Shown piece by piece: positions 25,716 through 33,106 of a stretch of DNA of 33,106 nt; positions within the stretch are counted from its first letter, which is position 1, and every line of letters starts with the position of its first letter. The stretch is taken from positions 1 to 33,106 of the forward strand of contig JADGQX010000019.1 in NCBI GenBank assembly GCA_017881445.1. The letters are read 5' to 3'. The position numbers were made by a program, and so were the translations under genes. Source of the DNA: Gemmatimonadota bacterium (GTDB taxonomy: Bacteria > Gemmatimonadota > Gemmatimonadetes > Longimicrobiales > RSA9). Below the pieces are notes generated by a model. The model was not told where the DNA came from, did not search any database, and saw nothing but the letters and a program-made list of their open reading frames with translations.

Positions 25716-27796
25716 GATTCCTGCAGCGCGGCCTTGCGGGAGAGGCGGAGACGCCCCTTTTCGTCGATCGAGAGGAGCTTGACCCGCGTCACGTCCCCCT
25801 TCTTCAGCACGTCCTCGGTCCGTTCCGTGCGCCCGTCCTGCAGCTCCGAGATGTGAACCAGCCCCTCGGTGCCCGGGATGATCTCAACGAAGGCGCCGAA
25901 CGACGTCGTCGACTTCACGATGCCCTCGTAGATGCGCCCGATCTCCGGCTCCTGCACGATGGCCGCGATCCGCTGGCGGGCCCGCTCGCCCGCCTCCGAG
26001 GACACGCTGGCGATCTTCACGATGCCGGAGTCCTCGATGTTGATCTGCGCGCCCGTCTCGTCCTGGATCGCGCGGATCGTCTTCCCCTTCGGGCCGATGA
26101 CCTCGCCGATCTTGTCCGGGTTGATCTGGATGGTGATGATGCGCGGCGCCCACTGCGACAGCTCGCTGCGCGCCGTGGCGATGGTCGCGTCCATCAGGTC
26201 GAGGATGTGGATGCGACCCCGGTTGGCCCGCTGCAGCGCCTCGCGCATCACGTCCACCGAGATGCCTTCCTCCACCTTGATGTCCATCTGGATCGAGGTG
26301 ACGCCCTGCCGCGTGCCGGCCACCTTGAAGTCCATGTCCCCCAGCGCATCCTCCATCCCGAGGATGTCCGTCAGCACCGCCACCTTCTTGCCTTCTTTGA
26401 TCAGCCCCATGGCCACGCCCGCGCACGCCGCACGCATGGGCACGCCCGCGTCCATCAGCCCCAGCGAGGCGCCGCACACCGATGCCATGGAGGACGAGCC
26501 GTTCGATTCCAGGATGTCGGAGACGATGCGGATGGTGTAGGGGAACTCGTCGTACGCCGGCAGCAGCGGCTGGATCGCCCGCTCCGCCAGGTTGCCGTGG
26601 CCGATCTCCCGGCGCGACGTGCCCCGCATCTGCTTCACTTCCCCGGTGGCGAAGGGCGGGAAGTTGTAGTGCAGCATGAACGACTTGGTGGTTTCCTGCG
26701 GCTGGTTGATCGTCTCGATGCGCTGCTCGTCCGACTGCGTGCCCAGCGTCACCGCCACCAGCGCCTGCGTCTGGCCGCGCGTGAACAGCGCCGAGCCGTG
26801 TGTCCGCGGAAGGACCCCCACCTCGCAGGTGATCGGCCGGATCTCGTCCAGCCCCCGACCATCGGAGCGCTCACCCTTGTCCAGGATCTGCTTGCGCATG
26901 GTCTTCTTCTCGATCTCGCCCAGCACATCACCGACCGCCCGGCCCTGCTCCGGGTATGTCTCCGCCAGCTGCGCCGCGATGTCCTCGCGCAACGACGCCA
27001 GCGCCTGCTTGCGCTCCGCCTTGTCCTTCAGCGTCAGCGCCTCCTTCACCCGGTCGTTCGCCAGCGACGTGACCTGCTTGCGGATCGCCTCAGGCACCTG
27101 CACCGGCGTCCAGGCCATCTTCGGCACCGTGATCGACTGCACGAACTCCTTCTGGATCGCCACCAGCTCCTTGATCCCCTCGTGCGCGACCTCCAGCCCG
27201 GCGACGAGGTCCTCCTCCTGCACCTCGATCGCTCCTCCCTCCACCATCGTGATTGCCTTGGCCGTCCCCGCCACCACGATGTCCACGTCACTGAATTCCA
27301 GCTGCTGGAACGTCGGGTTCAGCACCCACTGTCCCTGGATCCGGCCGATCCGCACCGCCGCCACGAAGTCCTGGAACGGGATGCGCGACATGTTCAGCGA
27401 CGTGGATGCACCCAGCAGCGCCAGCACGTCCGCATCGTTTTCCTGGTCCGCCGACAGCACGTAGACAAAGATCTGCGTCTCGTTCTGGTACCCATCGGGG
27501 AACAGCGGCCGCAGCGGCCGATCCGTCAGCCGCGCCGCCAGGATCTCCGCGTCGCTCGGCCGGCCTTCCCGCTTGATGAAGCCACCGGGAATCTTGCCCG
27601 CCGCGTACGTCCGCTCCCGGTACTCGATGGTCAGGGGGAAGAACGGCAGGTTGGTGGGATTGTCCTGGGCGACCGCCGTGCACAGCACCACGGTCTCGCC
27701 ATACTGCACCAGGCAGGCGCCGTTCGCCTGGCGCGCCATGCGCCCCGTCTCCAGGATCAGCTTCCGGCCGGCGAAGGTCTTCTCGATCCGATGCAT
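25712..27796 (-). CDS. pnp: Polyribonucleotide nucleotidyltransferase (PNPase)
   Basis: A 694-residue trimeric 3'-5' phosphorolytic exoribonuclease. Order: RNase PH domain 1 (about 5-145), helical linker domain, RNase PH domain 2 (about 310-540, with MRGTSRREIGHGNLAERA and FKVAGTRQGVTSIQMDIK), KH domain (IGPKGKTIRAIQDETG), and S1 domain (GRIYEGIVKSTTSFGAFVEI). I start at ATG 27796, where AGGA lies 6 nt upstream and the conserved HRIEKTFAGRKLILETG follows. A longer frame from 27859 runs into the intercistronic hairpin. It follows rpsO by 82 bp, and that gap carries a strong stem, as in other rpsO-pnp operons where PNPase is autoregulated. Confidence 0.98.
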   Translation of the reverse strand: MHRIEKTFAGRKLILETGRMARQANGACLVQYGETVVLCTAVAQDNPTNLPFFPLTIEYRERTYAAGKIPGGFIKREGRPSDAEILAARLTDRPLRPLFPDGYQNETQIFVYVLSADQENDADVLALLGASTSLNMSRIPFQDFVAAVRIGRIQGQWVLNPTFQQLEFSDVDIVVAGTAKAITMVEGGAIEVQEEDLVAGLEVAHEGIKELVAIQKEFVQSITVPKMAWTPVQVPEAIRKQVTSLANDRVKEALTLKDKAERKQALASLREDIAAQLAETYPEQGRAVGDVLGEIEKKTMRKQILDKGERSDGRGLDEIRPITCEVGVLPRTHGSALFTRGQTQALVAVTLGTQSDEQRIETINQPQETTKSFMLHYNFPPFATGEVKQMRGTSRREIGHGNLAERAIQPLLPAYDEFPYTIRIVSDILESNGSSSMASVCGASLGLMDAGVPMRAACAGVAMGLIKEGKKVAVLTDILGMEDALGDMDFKVAGTRQGVTSIQMDIKVEEGISVDVMREALQRANRGRIHILDLMDATIATARSELSQWAPRIITIQINPDKIGEVIGPKGKTIRAIQDETGAQINIEDSGIVKIASVSSEAGERARQRIAAIVQEPEIGRIYEGIVKSTTSFGAFVEIIPGTEGLVHISELQDGRTERTEDVLKKGDVTRVKLLSIDEKGRLRLSRKAALQES

Positions 27797-27840
27797 GTCT
27801 TTTCCTATTCCGCTTGGTTGCTTTGCAGCTTTCGAACAGA

Positions 27841-27870
27841 AGGCGGCCGCGGCAGACACCGCGACCGCCT
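27841..27870 (-). terminator. rpsO-pnp intercistronic hairpin
   Basis: AGGCGGCCGCGG (27841-27852) pairs with CCGCGACCGCCT (27859-27870) at 11 of 12 positions around a 6-nt loop, 8 bp past the rpsO stop. No proper T-run follows. It may be a partial terminator or an RNase III-type processing site, as known for this operon in E. coli. Confidence 0.55.
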
Positions 27871-27878
27871 CTGGACGA

Positions 27879-28139
27879 CTAGTGGCGCAAGCCGAGATCA
27901 GTGATCAGCTCGCGGTAACGATTCACGTCCGTGCGACGCAGGTACTCCAGCAGACGACGGCGCTTCCCCACCATCATCAGCAGACCGCGCCGCGAATGGT
28001 GGTCCTTGGGGTGCGCCCGGAAGTGGCTGGTGAGCTCGTTGATGCGCGTGGTGAGCAGCGCGACCTGGATCGGAGAGCTCCCCCGATCCGTCGGGTGGAG
28101 CTGGTACTTCTTGATGATGTCGTCCTTGACGGCATGCAT
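27879..28139 (-). CDS. rpsO: 30S ribosomal protein S15
   Basis: An 86-residue primary 16S rRNA-binding protein of the 30S central domain (family usual 88-89). The family pattern is intact: [58 protein letters not shown]. The start ATG 28139 has GAGGAGG 7 nt upstream; a longer reading to 28193 lacks any support. It is driven by its own promoter just upstream and is followed by the intercistronic hairpin and pnp. S15 often regulates its own leader; I did not identify a specific operator structure. Confidence 0.98.
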   Translation of the reverse strand: MHAVKDDIIKKYQLHPTDRGSSPIQVALLTTRINELTSHFRAHPKDHHSRRGLLMMVGKRRRLLEYLRRTDVNRYRELITDLGLRH

Positions 28140-28202
28140 GCCGTGGCCTCCTCGAGAGACGAGTGCTGGTCGGGAAGCGTTCTTCCATACCAATAGAGCC
28201 TT

Positions 28203-29177
28203 TTATTCTAGCGGCAGAACCCCCTCCCGGCAAGCGCCCGCCCCTCGCGCCAGCAGCGCCCGCGCCGCGTCGCAGTCGGCGCGGATCGCCGCCACCAGCG
28301 CGTCCACGGTGGCGAAGGCATGGATGTCGCGCAGCCGCTGGCAGAACTCCACCCGCATGTCCTCGCCATAGAGCTGGTCGTCGAAATCGAAGAGGTGCAC
28401 CTCGATGGAGGGCGGGGCGTCCTGGAAGACGGGACGCGGCCCGAGGTGGAGCACGCCGTCGTGCATCTGGCCACGGACGCGGGCGCGCACGACGTAGACG
28501 CCCTCGCGCGGGAGCAGCTTGTCGGGGCTGGGCGCCTCGATGTTGGCGGTGGCGAAGCCGAGGTGGCGCCCGCGGCCGAGACCGCGCACCACGGTGCCGC
28601 GGAAGGCGTAGGGCCGGCCGAGGCCGGCGGCGGCGGCGACGACGTCGCCCTCCTGCAGTGCGTGCCGGATGCGGCTGGAGGAGACGGGCTCGCCGTCCAG
28701 CTGCACGGCCGGGACCACGTGGACCTCGAAGCCGAGGCGGCGGCCGATGTCGCGCAGCGTCTCGACGTCGCCGCTGCGGCCCTTGCCGAAGCCGTGGTCG
28801 TAGCCGATGACCAGGCGCCGGAGATGCAGCCGGTCGACGAGAACGTCCCGCACGAATCGCTCGGGCGAGAACTGGGCGAGGGTGCGGCTGAAGGGGAGGA
28901 AGACGGCGTACTCCAGGCCGGACTCGGCCAGGATCTCCTCCTTCTCCAGCGGCGTGGTGAGCAGCGCCGGGGCAACCTCGGGCCGCAGGATGCGGAGCGG
29001 ATGAGGATGGAAGGTCAGGAGAACACTGCGCCGGCCATCCTGCTCCGCCCGGCTGCGGGTCTCCTGCAGCACCTGCCAGTGGCCCCGGTGCACGCCGTCG
29101 AAGGTGCCGACGGTCACCACCGAGCCGTGGGGGTCGCGCGGGATCCCCGGGGGCGAGGAGAAGAGCGGGCCGGTCAC
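28203..29177 (-). CDS. ribF: Bifunctional riboflavin kinase/FAD synthetase
   Basis: A 324-residue enzyme that makes FMN from riboflavin and FAD from FMN. The N-terminal nucleotidyltransferase domain shows VTVGTFDGVHRGHWQVL (21-37, the HxGH-like site), TFHPHP, the GYDHGFGKGRSGD loop and SSSRIRHAL. The C-terminal flavokinase domain (from about 190) has GRHLGFATANIE, where the usual PTAN is ATAN with the Mg-binding Thr kept, plus GVYVVRARV and VEVHLFDFDDQLYG-type sequence with the catalytic Glu in FCQRLRD context. The GTG start at 29177 overlaps the truB stop (GTGA). No FMN riboswitch was seen. Confidence 0.96.
   Translation of the reverse strand: MTGPLFSSPPGIPRDPHGSVVTVGTFDGVHRGHWQVLQETRSRAEQDGRRSVLLTFHPHPLRILRPEVAPALLTTPLEKEEILAESGLEYAVFLPFSRTLAQFSPERFVRDVLVDRLHLRRLVIGYDHGFGKGRSGDVETLRDIGRRLGFEVHVVPAVQLDGEPVSSSRIRHALQEGDVVAAAAGLGRPYAFRGTVVRGLGRGRHLGFATANIEAPSPDKLLPREGVYVVRARVRGQMHDGVLHLGPRPVFQDAPPSIEVHLFDFDDQLYGEDMRVEFCQRLRDIHAFATVDALVAAIRADCDAARALLARGAGACREGVLPLE
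28205..28233 (-). promoter_or_regulatory. rpsO-pnp promoter (TTGCCG-N17-TAGAAT)
   Basis: On the minus strand TTGCCG (28233-28228), a 17-nt spacer, and TAGAAT (28210-28205, 5/6 match to TATAAT) form the best sigma-70-type promoter in the window. It lies inside the last codons of ribF. The predicted leader is about 60 nt and ends in the strong rpsO ribosome-binding site. Confidence 0.7.
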
Positions 29178-30061
29178 CGGAACACCTTGATCGGGCGGAG
29201 CATCCCGTCCATCGCCTCGGCAATGGCGAGGAGAGCGCCCCCCTCGACCACGACCACGGTGCCCGCGGCGGGGGCAGCGGCGGGGGCGGTGACGGCCACG
29301 CCGTGGCCGATCTCGCTGGCCTGGGGCTCGCCCAGCTCGACGCGCGGCAGGTGCGCCAGCGCGTCTACGGGCGCGAGCCAGGCGCCGCTCACGGCGTCAG
29401 GGTCGTCGAGCCGCTCCACGGGCAGAGCGCCGGCCACGTCCAGGCTGCCCACGCGGGTGCGGCGCAGCGCGGTCAGGTGCGCGCCCGTCCCCAGCCGCTC
29501 GCCCAGGTCCCGGGCGAGGGCGCGGATGTAGGTGCCGCTCGAGCACTCGACCTCCAGCTCGACGTCGGGCAGGTCCAGGCCCAGCACCTCGATGCGGTGC
29601 AATGTCACGGGCACGGGCGGCAGCGCCACGGCAGCGCCGCGCCGGGCGCGCTCGTACATGCGCTCGCCCTCCACCTTCTTGGCCGAATAGACGGGCGGCA
29701 CCTGCAGCTGCCGTCCGGCCAGGGAGCGAACCGCCTCCTCGACCTGCGCCGCCATGAGGCCGCGCCAGGCGTCCGAGACGGCCAGTACCTGCCCGGTCCG
29801 ATCGTCGGTGTCGGTGGCGGTGCCCAGGCGCGCCGTGGCGCGGTAGGTCTTGTCCAGGCCCGTCAGGTATTCGGCCAGGCGGGTGGCGCGCCCGATGCAC
29901 AGCAGCAGCAGCCCGGAGGCGAAGGGGTCCAACGTGCCCGTGTGGCCGATGCGCCGCTGGTGCAGGGCGCGCCGTGCGCGTGCGACGATGTCGTGGGAGG
30001 TCGGGCCCTCCGGCTTGTCCACCGGCAGCACGCCTGAGCGATCGCCGGCCTCAGCGGTCAT
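29174..30061 (-). CDS. truB: tRNA pseudouridine(55) synthase TruB
   Basis: A 295-residue enzyme forming pseudouridine 55 in the T-loop of tRNAs. The catalytic Asp45 is in HTGTLDPFASGLL. Other motifs are VDKPEGPTSHDIVARARR, KTYRATARLGTATDTDD, QVPPVYSAKKVEGERMYERARRG and ECSSGTYIRALARDLGE. The C-terminus (about 225-295) forms a PUA-like domain (GHGVAVTAPAAAPAAGTVVVVEGGALLAIAEA). The ATG at 30061 lies inside the end of rbfA (11-bp overlap), so translation is coupled. The infB-rbfA-truB-ribF order is standard in many bacteria. Confidence 0.97.
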   Translation of the reverse strand: MTAEAGDRSGVLPVDKPEGPTSHDIVARARRALHQRRIGHTGTLDPFASGLLLLCIGRATRLAEYLTGLDKTYRATARLGTATDTDDRTGQVLAVSDAWRGLMAAQVEEAVRSLAGRQLQVPPVYSAKKVEGERMYERARRGAAVALPPVPVTLHRIEVLGLDLPDVELEVECSSGTYIRALARDLGERLGTGAHLTALRRTRVGSLDVAGALPVERLDDPDAVSGAWLAPVDALAHLPRVELGEPQASEIGHGVAVTAPAAAPAAGTVVVVEGGALLAIAEAMDGMLRPIKVFR

Positions 30062-30509
30062 CGCCCTGCACGTCGCTCTCCGCGGCCGATGTTTCGTGCC
30101 CGGGCACGGGAACGTCAGCCTCTGCGTCTGCGCCTGCGTCTGCGGCAGTTGCAGTTGCTGCTGAAGTCTCCGCCGCCACCTGGTGCAGCAGCTCCTCGAT
30201 GCGGCTGGCGTGAGCGAGGGTTCGGTCCACCTCGAAGCGCATCTCGGGGATGCGCCGGATCTGGAGCCGGACGCCGAGCTCCTTGCGCAGGAAAGGCATG
30301 GCCGCGCGCAGGCCCGTGAGCGCTTCCTCGTTGGCGGGCTCGTCGGCCGCCGGCGCCACGAACACGCGGGCAAAGGAGAGGTCCTGCGCCACGCGCACGC
30401 CGGTGAGCGTCACGCCGGCCACACGGGGGTCCCTGGCCTCGCCCCGCAGCACGTCCATGAGCTCGCGACGGAACTGCTCGTTCAACCGTTCCACGCGCCG
30501 ACCCGGCAT
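30051..30509 (-). CDS. rbfA: Ribosome-binding factor A with acidic repeat tail
   Basis: A 152-residue protein whose first 115 residues are the KH-like RbfA domain, needed for 16S rRNA 5'-end maturation and cold adaptation. Landmarks: RVERLNEQFRRELMDVL, DPRVAGVTLTGVRVAQDLSFARVFV, LRKELGVRLQIRRIPEMRFEVD and the C-terminal SRIEELL helix. The remaining 35 residues are an Ala/Asp/Glu/Gly-rich extension (ADAGADAEADVPVPG) coded partly by a hexanucleotide repeat (about 30120-30143). Core RbfA does not need it. Start ATG 30509 with AGGG close upstream. A hairpin separates it from the DUF503 gene. Confidence 0.95.
   Translation of the reverse strand: MPGRRVERLNEQFRRELMDVLRGEARDPRVAGVTLTGVRVAQDLSFARVFVAPAADEPANEEALTGLRAAMPFLRKELGVRLQIRRIPEMRFEVDRTLAHASRIEELLHQVAAETSAATATAADAGADAEADVPVPGHETSAAESDVQGDDR
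30120..30143. repeat. In-frame hexanucleotide array in the rbfA 3' end
   Basis: Plus-strand units CTCTGC, GTCTGC, GCCTGC, GTCTGC (consensus SYCTGC) code the alternating Ala-Asp/Gly/Glu tail of RbfA. GTTGCA units follow. The unit resembles the CCCTGC units at 3169-3180. Confidence 0.6.
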
Positions 30510-30581
30510 CGTTCCCTGCTCTTTCCGCCACTCTCCGCGGCCGCGATTCCTGTATTGGCTTGTCCCGGCCCGGGATGCAAG

Positions 30582-30609
30582 ACGGCGGCCGCGCACGCGC
30601 GGCCGCCGT
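30582..30609 (-). terminator. Strong hairpin between the DUF503 gene and rbfA
   Basis: A perfect 12-bp stem, ACGGCGGCCGCG (30582-30593) with CGCGGCCGCCGT (30598-30609), 4-nt loop, begins 3 bp past the DUF503 stop. Only a short T pair follows on the minus strand. It may be an attenuator between the infB/DUF503 part and rbfA. Confidence 0.55.
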
Positions 30610-30612
30610 GAT

Positions 30613-30894
30613 CTAGTAGGTCGTCCGGTAGCTGTCGATGATGCGCGCCCGCGGCTCGCCCGCCACGAAGCGGTCCAGGCTCTCCACCACCTGGTCGGCA
30701 TGGCGCCGGTCGCCGCTGACCACGCACGCCGTCAGCTCCGCCCGCTGCCAGAGGTCCTGCTTCCCCGTCTCCGCCACGGAGACGTTGAAGCGGTCATGGA
30801 GCCGGTCCTTCAGGCTCTTCACGACGGAGCGCTTCTCCTTGAGCGACTGCGCTCCCGGGATCTCCAGCTCCCACGCGATGACGCCCACGACCAC
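30613..30894 (-). CDS. DUF503 (YlxP-like) protein
   Basis: A 93-residue protein of the DUF503 family, commonly encoded between infB and rbfA (B. subtilis YlxP). The family pattern is clear: MVVGVIAWELEIPGAQSLKEKRSVVKSLKDRLHDRFNVSVAE, then QRAELTACVVSGDRRHADQVVESLDRFV. It is an alpha/beta ferredoxin-like small domain. A role in ribosome assembly or translation is inferred only from its conserved neighbourhood. The start is GTG at 30894, with a second GTG two codons later as an alternative; the ribosome-binding site is weak. infB ends 57 bp upstream. Confidence 0.92.
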   Translation of the reverse strand: MVVGVIAWELEIPGAQSLKEKRSVVKSLKDRLHDRFNVSVAETGKQDLWQRAELTACVVSGDRRHADQVVESLDRFVAGEPRARIIDSYRTTY

Positions 30895-30951
30895 GATCTG
30901 CGCCGATCTCTCACCAGGCGGCCACGCGGCCGTCGCTGCGCCGGGCGGGCG

Positions 30952-33106
30952 TCAGGACGCGCCGCCCTCCTGCCCGGCGGCTGCGTCGGCCAGCGTGCGG
31001 GCGACCTCTTCCACGCGGAAGCACTCGACGTGGTCGCCGACCTTCAGGTCGTTGTAGTTGGCGATGTTCAGCCCGCACTCGAAGCCCTCGCGCACCTCGC
31101 GGACGTCGTCCTTGAAGCGCTTGAGGCTGGCCAGCTCGCCCTCGTAGACCTGGACGCCGTCGCGGATCAGGCGCACGCGGCCCCGGCGGTCCAGCACCCC
31201 GTCGGTGACCATGCAGCCGGCCACCGTGCCGACCCGCGGCACCTTGAAGAGCTGCCGCACCTCGGCCGTGCCCAGGATGACTTCCTTCTCCTCGGGCGTG
31301 AGCATGCCCTCCAGGGCGCTGCGGACGTCTTCCACGGCCTCGTAGATGATGTTGTAGAGGCGGATGTCCACATTGTCGCGCTGGGCCAGGTTGCGGGACT
31401 CGGCGCTGGGTCGGACGTGGAAGCCGATGATGATGGCCCCCGCGGTCGCCGCCAGCAGCACGTCCGACTCGTTGATGGCGCCCACCGCCCGGTGGATCAC
31501 CTGCACCTGGACCTCGCCCGTCGAGAGCTGCTCCAGCGAGTCGGTGAGCGCCTGGACCGAGCCGTCCACATCGCCCTTGATGACCAGGTTGAGCTGCGCC
31601 TGCTCGCCCCGCGCCAGCAGCTTGCTGATGTCGGTGAGCTTCACGCCGCGGCTCTTGACGCGGATCTGCTTCTCCCGGTCCAGCCGCTGGCGCGTCTGCG
31701 CGATCTCCGCCGCCTTGAGCTGCTCCATGGCCACCAGCGAGTCGCCCGCCTGGGGTACGCCGCTGATGCCGAGGATCTGTGCCGGCATGCCCGGGCCCAC
31801 GTCGTCCAGGTGCTTGCCGCGCTCGTCCAGCAGCGCGCGCACCCGGCCCTCGTACAGGCCGCAGACGAAGGAGTCGCCCACGCGCAGCGTGCCCGTGCTG
31901 ATGAGCACGGTGGCGACCGGCCCCTTGCCCACGTCCAGCTGCGCCTCGATGACCGTACCCTGCGCCGGCCGGTCCGGATTGGCCTTCAGGTCGAGCATCT
32001 CGGCCTGCAGCAGCACCTTGTCCAGCAGGTCCTGGATGTTCGTGCCCTTCTTGGCGCTGATTTCCGAGCTCAACACCTCGCCGCCGAACTCCTCTACCAC
32101 CACCTGGTGGTTCAGCAGCTCCTGCTTCACCTTCAGCGGGTTCGAGCCCGGCAGGTCGATCTTGTTGATCGCCACCACCAGTGGCACGCCGGCGTTGCGC
32201 GCGTGGCTGATCGCCTCGATCGTCTGCGGCATGACGGCGTCGTCCGCCGCCACGACCAGCACCACGATGTCGGTGATCTCCGCGCCCCGGGCGCGCATGG
32301 CGGTGAAGGCCGCGTGGCCGGGCGTGTCCAGGAACGAGATGCTGCGGCCATCGGGCAGCTTGACGTGGTAGGCGCCAATGTGCTGCGTGATGCCGCCCGC
32401 CTCGCCCGCGATCACGTTCGTCTTGCGGATGTAGTCCAGCAGCGACGTCTTGCCGTGGTCCACGTGGCCCATGACCGTGACTACCGGCGGGCGCGGCACG
32501 CGCAGCGCCGTCTCCTCCGGCGTCTCTTCCTCGGACTCGTCCTCGCCGCCGTACTCCTCTTCCCGCACGGCCTGGAAGCCGAACTCGTCCAGCAGCAGCT
32601 CGATCTGGTCGAAGTCCAGCCGCTGGTTGATCGTAACCATCATGCCCAGGTTCTTGAAGGCACTGGAGATGATCTCGGTGGCCGTGTGATCGATCAGCTC
32701 GGCCAGCTCGGCGATGGTCAGGAACTCGTTGACCCTGACCTGCTGCGCCTCCTCCTCCTCGTGGCGCACCCGCTCGGCCTCGCGCTCCGCCCGGACGTCT
32801 CCACGACGGTCCACGTGGCGGCGCTTCTTGCCCGACGTGCGCATCTCGGCCATGGTGCGGGCGATGTTCTCCTGCACCTGCTCCACGTCCACGCGCCGCT
32901 TCTTCTTCTTCTTGTTGTCCTTGCCGGTCGCGCCCGCCTTGCGCCGGCCATCGGCGGTGAAGCCCTCGGCCGCGATGCGCACCTGCCCGCCCGGCCCGGC
33001 GCTCGCCGCCGGCTGGGGCGCGGGTGTGCGCCGGTCCGGCGCAGCGCCGGGGGCGCTGCTGGCCGCCGGCTGCGCCTGCCGCGGCGAGCGGCCCAGCACG
33101 TCCGCG
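30952..33106 (-). CDS. infB: Translation initiation factor IF-2 (5' end outside window)
   Basis: The C-terminal 717 residues are visible and the frame is open to the right edge, so the true start lies beyond. Order in the visible part: disordered Ala/Pro-rich and Lys-rich linker (KKKKKRR), a helical stretch rich in Arg/Glu, the IF2-N-like domain (VNEFLTIAELAELIDHTATE), then the GTPase domain with G1 GHVDHGKT (about residues 213-220 of the visible part), G3 DTPGH, G4 NKID and G5 SAK. Domains II, III and IV follow, the last with fMet-tRNA binding (GTVAGCMVTDGVLDRRGRVRLIRDG). IF-2 brings fMet-tRNA to the 30S subunit and promotes subunit joining. In most bacteria nusA precedes it. Confidence 0.98.
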   Translation of the reverse strand, partial: ADVLGRSPRQAQPAASSAPGAAPDRRTPAPQPAASAGPGGQVRIAAEGFTADGRRKAGATGKDNKKKKKRRVDVEQVQENIARTMAEMRTSGKKRRHVDRRGDVRAEREAERVRHEEEEAQQVRVNEFLTIAELAELIDHTATEIISSAFKNLGMMVTINQRLDFDQIELLLDEFGFQAVREEEYGGEDESEEETPEETALRVPRPPVVTVMGHVDHGKTSLLDYIRKTNVIAGEAGGITQHIGAYHVKLPDGRSISFLDTPGHAAFTAMRARGAEITDIVVLVVAADDAVMPQTIEAISHARNAGVPLVVAINKIDLPGSNPLKVKQELLNHQVVVEEFGGEVLSSEISAKKGTNIQDLLDKVLLQAEMLDLKANPDRPAQGTVIEAQLDVGKGPVATVLISTGTLRVGDSFVCGLYEGRVRALLDERGKHLDDVGPGMPAQILGISGVPQAGDSLVAMEQLKAAEIAQTRQRLDREKQIRVKSRGVKLTDISKLLARGEQAQLNLVIKGDVDGSVQALTDSLEQLSTGEVQVQVIHRAVGAINESDVLLAATAGAIIIGFHVRPSAESRNLAQRDNVDIRLYNIIYEAVEDVRSALEGMLTPEEKEVILGTAEVRQLFKVPRVGTVAGCMVTDGVLDRRGRVRLIRDGVQVYEGELASLKRFKDDVREVREGFECGLNIANYNDLKVGDHVECFRVEEVARTLADAAAGQEGGAS

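Noticed and set aside
25853-27904. Plus-strand open frame of 683 codons opposite pnp
   Set aside because: Same antisense effect: His/Arg/Leu/Asp-rich sequence without motifs, while the minus strand encodes a complete PNPase.

Overview
This is a GC-rich (roughly 70% by eye) bacterial chromosomal segment made almost entirely of housekeeping genes. I think it is a Gemmatimonadota genome or a close relative in the FCB group. That is inference from several features together: very high GC, an archaeal/eukaryotic-type ProRS, an alanine dehydrogenase, a DUF4159 gene followed by a membrane protein, frequent GTG/TTG starts, and one promoter resembling the Bacteroidetes TAnnTTTG type. No phage, IS, CRISPR, rRNA or tRNA gene was recognised.

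Layout from left to right. Positions 1-2109 (minus) hold a truncated membrane-protein gene, a DUF4159 gene and rsmI. Thioredoxin (minus) and methylmalonyl-CoA epimerase (plus) diverge at 2625-2721. A small lipoprotein and clpB (minus) follow. Positions 6486-8764 are the only accessory-looking stretch. It carries two coupled lipoprotein genes, a 75-residue cysteine protein and a four-helix-bundle (23S rRNA intervening-sequence-like) gene, all on the plus strand. From 8765 to the right end every gene is on the minus strand. Read in transcription order, these are: infB (5' end cut off), a DUF503 gene, rbfA, truB, ribF, rpsO, pnp, an M16 protease, ald, dut, mreB-mreC-mreD-mrdA-rodA, accD, folC, hisS, proS, lysA and guaA.

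The minus-strand genes form tight operons. Many start codons overlap the previous stop (ATGA, GTGA, TTGA) or lie within a few bases of it. infB to ribF is a translation-initiation, ribosome-maturation and flavin block. rpsO-pnp has its own good promoter and an intercistronic hairpin. mreB to rodA encodes the rod-shape elongation machinery, with a putative TTG-N20-TAACTTTG promoter ahead of mreB. It runs straight into accD (fatty-acid synthesis) and folC (folate). hisS, proS, lysA and guaA form an aminoacylation and biosynthesis tail.

The most unusual feature is a set of short degenerate tandem repeats at gene boundaries. The four-helix-bundle gene lies inside a near-perfect 30-bp inverted repeat made of five CTGRGG hexamers on each side (27/30 identical, 29/30 pairable as RNA with wobbles). 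This layout recalls 23S rRNA intervening sequences but sits between protein genes. A solo copy of the same array lies upstream of the lipoprotein genes. A second inverted pair, made of GAGCGGGA octamers and without an ORF, separates ald from dut. A third family (about CCYTRC) lies in two other intergenic gaps, with a similar array inside the 3' end of rbfA.
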